Shown: positions 55,045-63,865 of the stretch, piece by piece
Layout of the letters: every line of letters begins with the position of its first letter
Numbering within the stretch: position 1 is the first letter of the stretch
Source: Choristoneura fumiferana
Lineage: Eukaryota > Arthropoda > Insecta > Lepidoptera > Tortricidae
Length of the DNA: 64,000 nucleotides
Direction: 5' to 3'
Assembly: GCF_025370935.1 (NCBI RefSeq)
Contig: NC_133494.1
Coordinates: 18,654,927-18,718,926 of the forward strand
Position numbers and translations under genes: made by a program
Notes under the pieces: model-generated
Told to the model about the DNA's origin: nothing
The model's input: the letters and a program-made list of their open reading frames with translations, nothing else
The model's database searches: none

Positions 55045-55117
55045 TATTAAGTCAAAGTGGCGATGCACAGGCCACGTCGCTTGAAGAACAGATAACCGTT
55101 TGTGGAAGAAAGAATTC

Positions 55118-55362
55118 AAATCATTTCTTCTGGAAGTAGGCTCTTTTGCACGTCATTTTTTTTAAACTCCCCGCGCTTTTCGAAAGACCATCGATGCCAA
55201 AAAAATGCACCGCAAGAAACTTGGCAGAAAGTTTTTTTTTAAATAAATAATTACATATAAATTACAGTATAAAATGAAAGAAAAAAATACGAAAAAAAAA
55301 ATACAGAGATGTATGGGGTCCCTTAGTTACAGAACTAAAACTAAACATCTTAACTATCTACG
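55118..55362 (-). mobile_element. Non-LTR 3' end (same family as 5205)
   Basis: 'CGCTTTTCGAAAGACCATCG', 'CAAGAAACTTGGCAGAAA' and 'GTATGGGGTCCCTTAGTT' match 5205-5470 in the same orientation. Confidence 0.65.
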
Positions 55363-55754
55363 TTCAGTGGAAAGGCCCTCGAGTGTTTGACCATGAACCG
55401 GAAGACCAAGCGTTGGCAGGCCTCCCACTAGATAGATTGACCGACCGGTGGATCCATGCAGTGGCGAGTTGTCGTTCATTGTGACACTAAGACTTGTGAC
55501 ATCGAGGTTATATTTGTATAGACCATTTTATGGTTTTAATCCCACATTATGACGTTTATGTTGACATGGTATTTACATTATGCATGCTGGTTGTGTGGTC
55601 CCAGAGATTAGAGTATTGAAATTCAAATTCTACGTAAATATACAATAAAAGTGGACCGTTATTTATTCCGATTTTAAATGATGTCCGACGGCTGACATTT
55701 TTGATATTTCTAGCGTGACAAGTAATCTCAATTGAGCTCTAGGATGGCGTACAT

Positions 55755-55892
55755 TGATAATAACATACATACATTGTACATTGGTAAGGTTAACTGGAAG
55801 AGATCCCTTTAAGGGATAAGTTCGCCTTTGTACATCTTATTTTCATGTGTTTTTATGTACAATAAAGTGATTTACAATACAATACAATACTA
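55755..55892 (+). mobile_element. LINE 3' end with (AATAC)n tail
   Basis: 'TTTTATGTACAATAAAGTGA' then ACAATACAATACAATAC. Preceding text up to about 55755 may belong to it. Confidence 0.6.
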
Positions 55893-56291
55893 TTTAATTT
55901 GTACGAAAGAGGGAAAATCTAAAAACTCAATTATTTTTCAAAGTCGCTGAACTAACATTGTCCTTCAGTTTGACGAGCACGATCTATATTTCAATTATTT
56001 TCTCCTGTTAAAGGGCCCATCCGGTAGGTATATAAGTAGGTATTTGCATTTGTAAAATCTCACGCCAAACAAACAAGCGGTGAACCGCAGAACAAAACAA
56101 AACACAACAACAATTAGAAGGCAAAGTAGTAAAGTTTGGCAATAACTCAATACAGTGCGTACCCCCGTCAAATCGAACGTGGGTCAAGACCCTGACGGGT
56201 ACCTAAGAAATAGACGGTTGTTAATGTGGTTTTGTGTAACATGTAAATAGTACATTACTAATAGTACATTATGCCTTAACGGTAAAGGAGG
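55893..56291. other. Unassigned stretch
   Basis: No recognised feature. Confidence 0.5.
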
Positions 56292-56577
56292 AATTACGAA
56301 CGAGAGTCTACAAGAAGCCCGAAGTCGAAGACTAAGTTTCAATAAATCTATATTCGAAATTTCAGTACCGGTAGTTTGATGTGATATAAATATGTATGTT
56401 TGTCTTATAAACTTTTTGTAATACAAAGTTTCGATTTTTTTTGTAAAAATATATATTTTTGTCTTATAAACATACATATTTATTATCACATCAAACTACC
56501 GGTACTGACATTTCGAATATAGATTTATTGAAACTTAGTCTTCGACTTCGGGCTTCTTGTAGACTCTCGTTCGTAAT
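56292..56577. mobile_element. Hairpin element, arms about 115 bp
   Basis: 'AATTACGAACGAGAGTCTAC', 'AAGAAGCCCGAAGTCGAAGA', 'CAATAAATCTATATTCGAAA' and 'ACCGGTAGTTTGATGTGATA' are mirrored with few changes around a 60-bp AT-rich loop. Related to 7240-7368. Confidence 0.85.
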
Positions 56578-57151
56578 TTTAAAGGATAGATATATTTTTT
56601 TGTATGTAAGTATTTAAAGTTTAGGATAGTTTTATGTACCTACATAGTTTTATTTTAATTATTTAATAAGGATCAGTTGTAGTTTTTTTTATAAAACTAA
56701 TTTTAAATTGGTTGCTATAATGTGCTACAAATAGCCAAGTTGCTAGTAAGTACTCAAGAACTAAACAATTTAAATTTATCTTCATGATAAAGCTTGCTGC
56801 TTGTCTTATCTTCATGGTATTTCGATAACTTACCACCCTCAACCTTTACTTTGGTGTATGGGACCTTAAAACCTGACTCCAAACAAATATAGCATCAAAC
56901 CCCTTGACTTAAGATCTCTATTGTTCATAACACCGAATCATACGATTTTTTCTTAAAAATTATGACGCAGTGTAAATTATCTTCCAACATATTGTATTAA
57001 AAAAATAACGGTTCAACTTACTAAGGTACTAAATGTATGAGAGTGTTCGTCACTGCCTCAATAGTTGGCATCTTTAATCTTATGTCATTAGCAATAGAGG
57101 TGACAGCAAGGTGTCGTCTATTGGGCATAAGCGTCTCGAGCACTCGGACGT
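56578..57151. other. Unassigned AT-rich stretch
   Basis: No recognised feature. Confidence 0.5.
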
Positions 57152-57213
57152 TTACAGGTGGTAGCACCTTGTGCAAGGTCCGCCCGGATTGCTACCACCA
57201 TCTTGCTCTACGC
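57152..57213 (+). repeat. Family P 5' fragment
   Basis: 'CAGGTGGTAGCACCTTGTGC' and 'CGCCCGGATTGCTACCACCA' match the start of the complete copies. Confidence 0.6.
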
Positions 57214-57811
57214 CACTTCATAAACAATAAAGGAAAAAAAAACCGCGCTAAATTTTTTTTTCTACTTGAATTTTGAACAGATGGCCTGTCCATTAGTCGA
57301 AAGTACGTTTTTAAAAAGTAATATTGTAATTTTGAACAGAACATTGTTTTTTTCCTCGCATTCAAAGTGAAAAGTAGTGTTTAACGCGAGACTAAACAAC
57401 CATAATGCCACACGAACTATATAAACACCACGTATCATTATGGCTTGTTTTAGTCCCTTGATGAACAATCTACTATTACTCGTACCTATTCTTCATTACC
57501 TCACCATTTTACCGTTACCTAAGTATTACCTTCAGTACCTATTTAGTTACACAAACGAAATAACATTTACACTAATTCGATTCATTAGTTTAAAACACGT
57601 CGTTGTGATATCTTAACGACTTAACAACACGGCATGGGGGCGCCGGGGACCGTTGCATTGATAACATGATTGTAATTTAATGATTCCGATATGTAGGTGA
57701 AGGATAATCAGTAGAAGTTAATTTAACTAACTAGTAACTAACCCAGGTCATGGTCAGGTTATAAAGTATCCGATCAAAAACTTAAAAGAGAAACGAGAGC
57801 CAAGTTTAATA
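57214..57811. other. Unassigned stretch
   Basis: No recognised feature. Confidence 0.5.
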
Positions 57812-57866
57812 ATAATGTTACGACGGTGGGTTAGTGCTAAACTTTGATCGTGTTTTTCGACCCATT

Positions 57867-58092
57867 GGAGGCGTTTTCAGCAGGCTGAAATACCGTTTCA
57901 GCCGTTTCAGAGGATGCTCTATCACATATTAGTTTATCAAAATTTCACCCAAGTTGCCGTCGTTTTCAGGCGCCTGAAACATGTTTTCAGTCCGTTTCAG
58001 GCCACCCTCTATCCGATGACGCCATAACCTGAAAACCCGTTTTCAGGCGTTTTCAGGACCCCTTATGGGCCTTTGAAGTACATTTCAGTATA
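57867..58092 (+). repeat. TTTCAG/CTGAAA array in the LTR 5' half
   Basis: About a dozen TTTCAG or CTGAAA words, several as mirrored pairs (TTTTCAGCAGGCTGAAA, TTTTCAGGCGCCTGAAA, CCTGAAAACCCGTTTTCAGG). Two units repeat with about 100-bp spacing, each followed by 'CTCTATC'. Role unknown; possible protein-binding sites. Confidence 0.75.
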
Positions 58093-58152
58093 TGGCGAAA
58101 TATTCAATAGGAGTGAAAGAGATAGCACGATTAGAAAGAGACAGCTATACTG

Positions 58153-58167
58153 AGAACATTCGAGAAG
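58153..58167 (+). promoter_or_regulatory. Heat-shock-element-like site 1
   Basis: AGAAC ATTCG AGAAG: three perfect alternating pentamers (nGAAn nTTCn nGAAn), the pattern bound by heat-shock factor trimers. Confidence 0.6.
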
Positions 58168-58219
58168 GTGTGTGACAAGGATAGCCTATATGTGTGAGAG
58201 AAACAGAGTGATGATCCTG

Positions 58220-58239
58220 TTTCCGGAATGTTCTAGTAA
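58220..58239 (+). promoter_or_regulatory. Heat-shock-element-like site 2
   Basis: TTTCC GGAAT GTTCT AGTAA: three perfect pentamers and a fourth with one mismatch. Confidence 0.6.
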
Positions 58240-58284
58240 CTGTGTGAGAGAGATAGCACATGAAAGAGACAGACACTCTACTCG

Positions 58285-58304
58285 TTTCCGGAACATTCGA
58301 GATG
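58285..58304 (+). promoter_or_regulatory. Heat-shock-element-like site 3
   Basis: TTTCC GGAAC ATTCG AGATG: three perfect pentamers and a fourth with one mismatch. Confidence 0.6.
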
Positions 58305-58323
58305 TAGGTATGACGTCCTAGCT

Positions 58324-58343
58324 GGACTGTTCTCGAACTTTGT
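58324..58343 (+). promoter_or_regulatory. Heat-shock-element-like site 4
   Basis: GGACT GTTCT CGAAC TTTGT: two perfect pentamers with one-mismatch pentamers on each side. It is the closest to the TATA box, about 20 bases away. Confidence 0.5.
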
Positions 58344-58361
58344 GGACCGATTCACCGGGGG

Positions 58362-58397
58362 TATATAAAGCCGGGCGAGGTTGCGGCGAAGTCAGTT
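58362..58397 (+). promoter_or_regulatory. LTR core promoter: TATA box and initiator
   Basis: TATATAAAG at 58362-58370 and TCAGTT initiator at 58392-58397; the initiator A (58394) is 32 bases from the first T of the TATA box. It would mark the U3/R border and the start of the retrotransposon RNA. Confidence 0.75.
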
Positions 58398-58447
58398 TTT
58401 CGAATGCGATACCGAGCGATAAACATCGAAGAGAATCAAAGTGACTT

Positions 58448-58456
58448 GTAAGTGAG
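58448..58456 (+). promoter_or_regulatory. Splice donor in the LTR leader
   Basis: CTT|GTAAGTGAG is a near-consensus 5' splice site 54 bases after the predicted start. It could allow RNA from the solo LTR to splice into neighbouring DNA. Confidence 0.4.
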
Positions 58457-58520
58457 TTTAGAGTGCGAAATTACTGTGAACTGTTTTTAAGTGTTTTGTA
58501 AAGTTAAGTAAAAGTGTGAA

Positions 58521-58526
58521 AATAAA
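58521..58526 (+). terminator. LTR polyadenylation signal
   Basis: AATAAA at 58521-58526, about 65 bases before the LTR end; T- and G-rich text follows. Confidence 0.55.
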
Positions 58527-58593
58527 TCCTACTCTTATTCATCGGTGTTAAAAGTGCTTTTCAATCACGAACCCACCCACGAACGTAACAATA

Positions 58594-58741
58594 ATATCGT
58601 CACTACTTTGAAAAAATCTTGTATCTAAAATCAATAAGTATGTCAACAAATTGAACCTTGATGTAATTGTAATGTCTATAAAGTTCACTCAGAAAAAAAA
58701 TCTATTTTGAGCTACGATTTTTTTTAAAGTAGTGACGATAT
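58594..58741. mobile_element. MITE next to the solo LTR
   Basis: ATATCGTCACTACTTTGAAA is mirrored by TTTAAAGTAGTGACGATAT; arms about 28 bp. Its first base overlaps the LTR target duplication, so the LTR landed at its edge. Confidence 0.65.
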
Positions 58742-59587
58742 ACATATATAATATGATATAATATAATAATAATAATAATAGAATGCATTGGATAATAAAC
58801 CACACGTGAACATAGAAACATGACGTGACTTTTAAAAATAATGGAGTCTTTGAATTTTCCTTTTTTCATACAAATTAAATATCTACTGCTATCAATGTAC
58901 GCTATCCTAGAACCCAACTGATGTCACCTGTCACACTGCAAACATCAAGCAGTTTGCTTTACATTGCTTCTTCGAACAAACTTAGTGTGATAAAAATTAA
59001 AAAACTACTTTAGTATTTTTAAAAGTTGCTGAACTAATGTTGTTCAGTTTGAGGAGTATGATCTATGTTTTAATTATTTGCTCATATTACAGCCCACACC
59101 CGGTATGTACATAGCAAATGAAAATAAGGCATTAGATGATAGGTGTTTTAAAAGACATCAAGGAAGACCCTCTGACCTTCATGCTAGGATAACCTGTGAT
59201 AAGATCAGCCGGTTTGGTATTAGAACACTACATTAACAAAGTAATAATCAACGTTACGCAGCAATATAAGGATGTGCATCGGTGTTGATTTCACAGTTAT
59301 AAGAATTGCGATCTCAATAGGGACCAAATTCTGTGCAGAAAACCCTGAAATACGAATTTTGGAGGGGACTAAAGTACACACACAACCAAGAAATTTTTGA
59401 ACTTGGCTTGACACGCTGCCGAGGTTTACAACAGGAGATGATATTGTGAGGAAGTGTCTTTTTTAGTTGTCAGTTCTCTGCAATAACGTATGTTTCCGTG
59501 CATGCCATAATGTATCGCAAAAACGGCTCAAGGTTTGGATGAAATTTGACACACAAGTTAATTTACATGTGTGTGAATTAAAAACAA
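58742..59587. other. Unassigned stretch; AAT microsatellite at 58764
   Basis: AATAATAATAATAATA at about 58764-58780. Otherwise no recognised feature. Confidence 0.5.
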
Positions 59588-59705
59588 AGGTGTGTGAAGT
59601 TCCCAATACGTACTAGGCCCGCGTGGAAACTAGAGTCCAAGCCCTCTCATTTTGAGTGGAAGGTTTTATCCAGCAGTGAGACGAATATAGGCCGAGATGA
59701 TGATA
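59588..59705 (+). mobile_element. SINE family S1, 3' fragment
   Basis: 'TGTGAAGTTCCCAATACGTA', 'GGCCCGCGTGGAAACTAGAG' and 'CAGCAGTGAGACGAATATAG' then GATGATGATA. Confidence 0.7.
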
Positions 59706-60189
59706 CAAGGATGCAACTAGTTGATAATAATAATTAATTTCTGACATAATCCATAGAAGGTTAGTAACAGTGAGTAAAAAAAGTTCAGTTAAGTAAAAAA
59801 AAAACACTGGCTGTTTTGTTTATTAATTTCTACAACTTTTGAATTTAGAAATCAAAACATATATTTAAACAGCATCACTGTTACGTTCTTGCCAGCCAGT
59901 CTCGCTTATCACTCGACACACCACAGACAAGCGCCTCATTCACGCACTGGCACTTCATTTACTTAAAACCGAGGATCATTAAAAAGAAAAAAAAAGGTCG
60001 CGATAAAAGATGGCGGTTTGTTTGACACTTTTAAGCGTTGAAAGTGCTTAGGTACTTGATTTTTTGTTTTAGAGACAACTTTGAAGTCAGTTTTGAAGCG
60101 GTAAAAGTGTGTGCAAGATAATTCTTATCTTTAAACTAGACCTGAGCTAAAAAAAAATGTAACACTCAAAAGTCGCCTGAACTGAGCCT
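59706..60189. other. Unassigned stretch
   Basis: No recognised feature. Confidence 0.5.
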
Positions 60190-60425
60190 TTATTAAAGAA
60201 AGAAAGAAACGAAAGAAAATACATTTATTCACAACAACACATGACACAACTATTACAAATAGCCAACACAAAGGAAAGAGTGTGTTGTCATGTGTTGTGA
60301 ATCGGACACTGGCTCAGCATAATGCTGAAGCGTTAAAACACCCCAGCGTTGATTTTCAGCCAGCACCGTCTGTGACACTCGGACCGCTATGACTGTATTT
60401 GTGTGTTGTATTGTAACACACTAAT
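60190..60425 (-). repeat. Possible reversed LINE 3' end with (CTTT)n
   Basis: AAAGAAAGAAAG then 'ACATTTATTCACAACAACAC' looks like a reversed retroelement end. 'GTTGATTTTCAGCCAGCACC' is part of the same block. Family not identified. Confidence 0.4.
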
Positions 60426-60703
60426 AAACTACATAAGACTACATGGATAAATAATTTGTAGACTATGAAACACGACTATTCTATGAACGCTTCATGAATG
60501 TTACGGGTGAGCTTAGATAATTTACGGGTGAGGCAAGAGACTATGATAAATCGAAGTTTTTTTGTGAATTTCGTTGTAATGGAACTCTTTCATCGCGTTG
60601 GCATCTCGTGTGATATACCCCTTACGAAACATAGTTTAACCCTTTGAAGATTACCCCTCACCCCTTTTCAGAATCAATCTAAGATATTGTATGACACGGT
60701 AAA

Positions 60704-60762
60704 AAATCGGTCAAGTGCGAGTCGGGCTCACCGAGGGCTCCGTACTAATTTGTACTTAAATA
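60704..60762 (+). repeat. Family C fragment
   Basis: 'CGGTCAAGTGCGAGTCGGGC' and 'GAGGGCTCCGTACTAATTTG'. Confidence 0.55.
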
Positions 60763-60767
60763 CATTA

Positions 60768-61157
60768 TGGAAATAATTCCGATCGGCATTAGCGATCCCT
60801 TCAAATAGCGAACCTACTGTGTTAAAAATAAAATTGTGTTAAATACTTGTGATGTATAGATCATCATCATCATCATCCCAGCCTATATACGTCCCACTGC
60901 AGGGCAGAGGCCTCCTCTCAGAACAAGAGGGCTTGGGACACAGTTCCCACGCGGGCCCAGTGCAGTGATGTATAGATATCATTTAATTTGTGCATTTAAT
61001 AATATTGTAAATCTGTTTAAAATAACATATACCTCGTTGAGTTTCTTGCTGGATTCTTCTCAACAGAGATTTTTCCGAACCGGTGGTAGATTTTTGACAT
61101 TCATAAGTGCTTGTTATAGCCTAAAATGAATAAAGATATTTTGACTTTGACTTTGAA
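60768..61157 (+). mobile_element. 3' end of the LINE family at 11753-14491
   Basis: Matches the 3' UTR after 14222 ('AAATAATTCCGATCGGCATT' to the (TTTGAC)n tail), about 90-95% by eye. Severely 5'-truncated and split by a SINE fragment. Confidence 0.85.
60862..60964 (-). mobile_element. SINE family S1 fragment with 13-bp target duplication
   Basis: Flanked by GTGATGTATAGAT at 60849-60861 and 60965-60977; the uninterrupted LINE at about 14304 has the site once. Only the last 100 bases of the SINE are present, in reverse. Confidence 0.9.
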
Positions 61158-61503
61158 ATAAAAGGCCTTATCTATAAAAATCTAGTGTCAATAGAGCATT
61201 GCTTCTAAAAAAATTGTACGCTGTGTGGGATTGAGTTGTGATTGTGTTTGGCGGTTGGTCGCAGTCTCTGGAACGCTACTTCGTCAGGCGACAGACGACC
61301 AGAGTCGCGGTTGATCGTCGGTTCACTTGTCGCCGACATCGAAATACCTACCTTAAGGTACGAATAAACCAATTTAGAAGTCATATACGTCATATATACC
61401 TACATGTCGAGGTACGAATGGAAATTTACTGGTCAAGCGCTCTTCTTCTTTGACCACGCCTTTGTTTACCATCTGATACGGTTATGATCTATGCAAGTCT
61501 ATT
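61158..61503. other. Unassigned stretch, moderately GC-rich at 61250-61340
   Basis: Two overlapping opposite frames only; no family recognised. Confidence 0.45.
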
Positions 61504-61625
61504 TCCATCATCATCAGCCAGAAGACGTCTATTCCTGAATAAAGGCCACCCCTGCCATTGGTGGCAGGTCTTCCACTAGGTGGACTGACGACATCGTGAG
61601 AGTTGCGGGCAACCGGTTCAAGCCT
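61504..61625. repeat. Two RTE scraps in opposite orientation
   Basis: 'CATCATCATCAGCCAGAAGA' then 'GTCTATTCCTGAATAAAGGC' is a reversed RTE end; 'GGCAGGTCTTCCACTAGGTG' and 'GACTGACGACATCGTGAGAG' read forward as RTE C-terminal DNA. Confidence 0.5.
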
Positions 61626-61630
61626 ATTTT

Positions 61631-61866
61631 TAACCCCCGACGCAAAAAGAGGGGTGTTATAAGTTTGAACGCTATGCGTCTGTCTGTGGCACCGTAGCTC
61701 TTAAGCGGGTGGACTAATTTGAATGCGGTTTTTTATTTGAAAGCAGGATTTCTAGCAATGGTTCTTAAACATGTTTCATCAAAATCGGTTCAGCCGTTTT
61801 TGAGATATTGAACTTTGAAGTTACACATCCAGGGGTTTTCCAATTTTTTGTTGGTTAGGTTATTTT
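61631..61866 (+). repeat. Family B repeat
   Basis: 'AACCCCCGACGCAAAAAGAG' to 'TCAGCCGTTTTTGAGATATT' and 'GTTGGTTAGGTTAT', same order as 51811-52040. Confidence 0.75.
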
Positions 61867-62364
61867 AATACAAAAAAGATTCGTCATCTTGAAAAATTTT
61901 CAACTCACAAAAGTATTTTTAAGGGCAATTAACTCTCAAAAAACCGACGCTGCATTTTTTACAGCCCTCCAGTAAGAGCCAAATTAACTACGAGGGTAAA
62001 ACACAGATGGCGCTGGTAAATGAGAACGTCTCTTTAATTGCTGTACTTTGTTAATGTTATTTTTTGGTGGAAACACGGGTTCGTGTGCGGTAGGTTTGGG
62101 TTTGCGTGTTTGGACAGGTTGTGTGATTTATAACGGCTTGTATTTCAGTAAGTATGTACCTACTTTTAAACTCAAAACTAAGTGGATAAACTACTTAAAT
62201 ATGCCTTATACTGGCTGACTGATCCATTGATTGATCGATCAACACATCACAGTTGAAACCACCTGGGTTTAGAAACATGAGATTTTGCACAAAGTCGCAA
62301 TAACTGACGGAAGCGCGCACCAAAAAAGGATTTCAACTGACTTCTGGTTCATTATTTACTAGTG
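61867..62364. other. Unassigned stretch
   Basis: No recognised feature. Confidence 0.5.
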
Positions 62365-62937
62365 TATACCACGGCTTCGCACGCGTTTGGTAGTACCAGC
62401 AGTTCAATTGAACATGCAGATTTTACTTAAATTCCCATGGAAATTCCCTAAAAATCATCGTGGATTTCATTGACGTTGCGTAAAACAGCCGCGCCAAATT
62501 TCTTGACTCTAAACCTATGGTTGATAATATAAATTTATGACTTTACGTCGTAGTTTATAGTTTATGATTACCTTTACGTTCCATGTTATTTCAGGTTTGA
62601 TATTTACACCCAATAAATTATTTGTTTCTGGTCTTTAGGCATGTCAATATATGGGGCGTAAAGGTCGAATTTTTCAAGATATCAAAATTTTAACAATACA
62701 GATCGATAGAGCTTGAAATTCTGAACAAAACTGTATATATAACTCATTTCGGTATTTTGTCTTTACGCCAATTCAACCTAAAGGTATCGATATTATAGAT
62801 ATAAACCTATGGTATGGTTGATATTTTGAGATTTTATCCCGATCTCATGGTTATATCGGGGTACAAACTAGGCTAACATATTCATTAATTTCATCCATCC
62901 GTCGAGCGAACAGTAACAAATACACACATTTATAATA
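62365..62937 (+). mobile_element. Family R element with an internal insertion
   Basis: Head 'CCACGGCTTCGCACGCG', tail 'TTCATCCATCCGTCGAGCGA ... CACATTTATAATATTACTAG'. About 62532-62800 is extra DNA, bordered by 'TAAACCTATGGTTGAT' (about 62512) and 'TAAACCTATGGTATGGTTGAT' (about 62803), a likely target duplication. It joins the next copy head-to-tail. Confidence 0.55.
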
Positions 62938-63155
62938 TTACTAGCTTTTGCCCGCGGCTTCGCCCGCATGGAATTCGATTATCGCGCGCTGTTCCCTCGG
63001 GAACTGTGCATTTTTCGGTATAAAAAGTAGCCTATGTCACTCTCGGGCCCATAAACTATCTCTATGCCAAAAATCACGTCGATCCGTCGCTCCGTTACGG
63101 CGTGAAAGACTGATAAACATACACACAAACACTTTCGCGTTTATAATATCAGTAT
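62938..63155 (+). mobile_element. Family R element, short complete copy
   Basis: 'CTAGCTTTTGCCCGCGGCTT', 'TGTTCCCTCGGGAACTGTGC', one 'AAAAAGTAGCCTATGTCACT' unit, 'GTCGATCCGTCGCTCCGTTA' and 'CGCGTTTATAATATCAGTAT'. It is the forward equivalent of 9217-9445. Confidence 0.75.
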
Positions 63156-63410
63156 GGATATTAGTAGGCAGTACAAAAGTATTTATTTATAACTCACATA
63201 TTTTGTCTACCAAAACAATAGAACAATGCTTAAAATATTCCCGAAATGGCCAAAAAACGGATGCTTGCTATAGAAACTCCGGAGATATAATAGACATAGA
63301 GTTCCAGTGTTTATTGTCGAGAGCCGGGCTGCGGTGGATACCCGCCGAACAATTACTAGTACCGACAGCATCAATATTATAATCTTAATTTTTGAAATAT
63401 TACTAACATT
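63156..63410. other. Unassigned stretch
   Basis: No recognised feature; open frames here span the repeats on both sides. Confidence 0.45.
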
Positions 63411-63696
63411 TTTTTGCAGGTGGTAGGACCTTGTGCAAGGTCCGCCCGGATTGCTACTACCATCTTGCTCGCTAATCCTGCCGTGAAATAGCAGTGCTTG
63501 CACTGTTGTGTTTTGGCGTGGAGAGTAAGACAGCCGGTGAAATTACTGGCACTTGAGGTATCCCATCTTAGGCCTCTAGGTTGGCAACGCATCTGCAATC
63601 CCCTGGTGTTGCAGGTGTCTATGGGCGGTGGTATAATCTCTTACCATCAGGAGACCCACTTTCTCGCTTGCCATCCAGTCGAATAAAAAAAAAACA
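63411..63696 (+). mobile_element. Family P, complete copy
   Basis: Nearly identical to 42842-43130 and ends AATAAAAAAAAAAC. The close match between copies suggests fairly recent activity. Confidence 0.75.
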
Positions 63697-63785
63697 TTAT
63701 AAATTCGAAAGGTGATGTGCGTCTTTTCTAAAAGAACCTTACTGAATGTTCACGGGAATACTTTAAAGTTACACTGTGATCTTCT

Positions 63786-63865
63786 TTTACACACACACAC
63801 ACAAACATCCTGGCTGTATTCCCAAATAGGGTAGGCAGAGCACACGAAACGTTACCGCTTCATTC
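63786..63865 (-). repeat. Reversed copy of the repeat at 25577
   Basis: (CA)n then 'GTATTCCCAAATAGGGTAGG' and 'CAGAGCACACGAAACG' are the reverse of 25577-25645. Confidence 0.6.

Larger units (their letters stand above)
54745..55480 (+). pseudogene. RTE 3' fragment interrupted twice
   Basis: GAVESTTLGISLYDRIQYGN and RHRSKKIVQIA (54830-54955), SKWRCTGHV (about 55045-55075) and GRPPTRW-type remains (55400-55460) follow the RTE order. Between them lie a LINE tail at 54960-55044 and a reversed LINE 3' end at 55118-55362. Confidence 0.65.
57816..58590 (+). mobile_element. Solo LTR of a Ty3/Gypsy-like retrotransposon, 775 bp
   Basis: Starts TGTTACG and ends CGTAACA (perfect 7-bp inverted ends), flanked by ATAA on both sides (57812-57815 and 58591-58594), a 4-bp target duplication typical of Ty3/Gypsy. 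No primer-binding site or internal region follows, and no second LTR is in the window, so this is what remains after recombination between two LTRs. It has TATA box, initiator, splice donor, polyadenylation signal, four heat-shock-type elements, GAGAG motifs and an array of TTTCAG words. All promoter parts look intact. Confidence 0.85.

Noticed and set aside
57816..58590. A captured host hsp gene promoter
   Set aside because: The TG...CA inverted ends, ATAA target duplication and AATAAA fit an LTR better; no hsp coding sequence follows. Origin of the heat-shock sites from a host promoter cannot be excluded.
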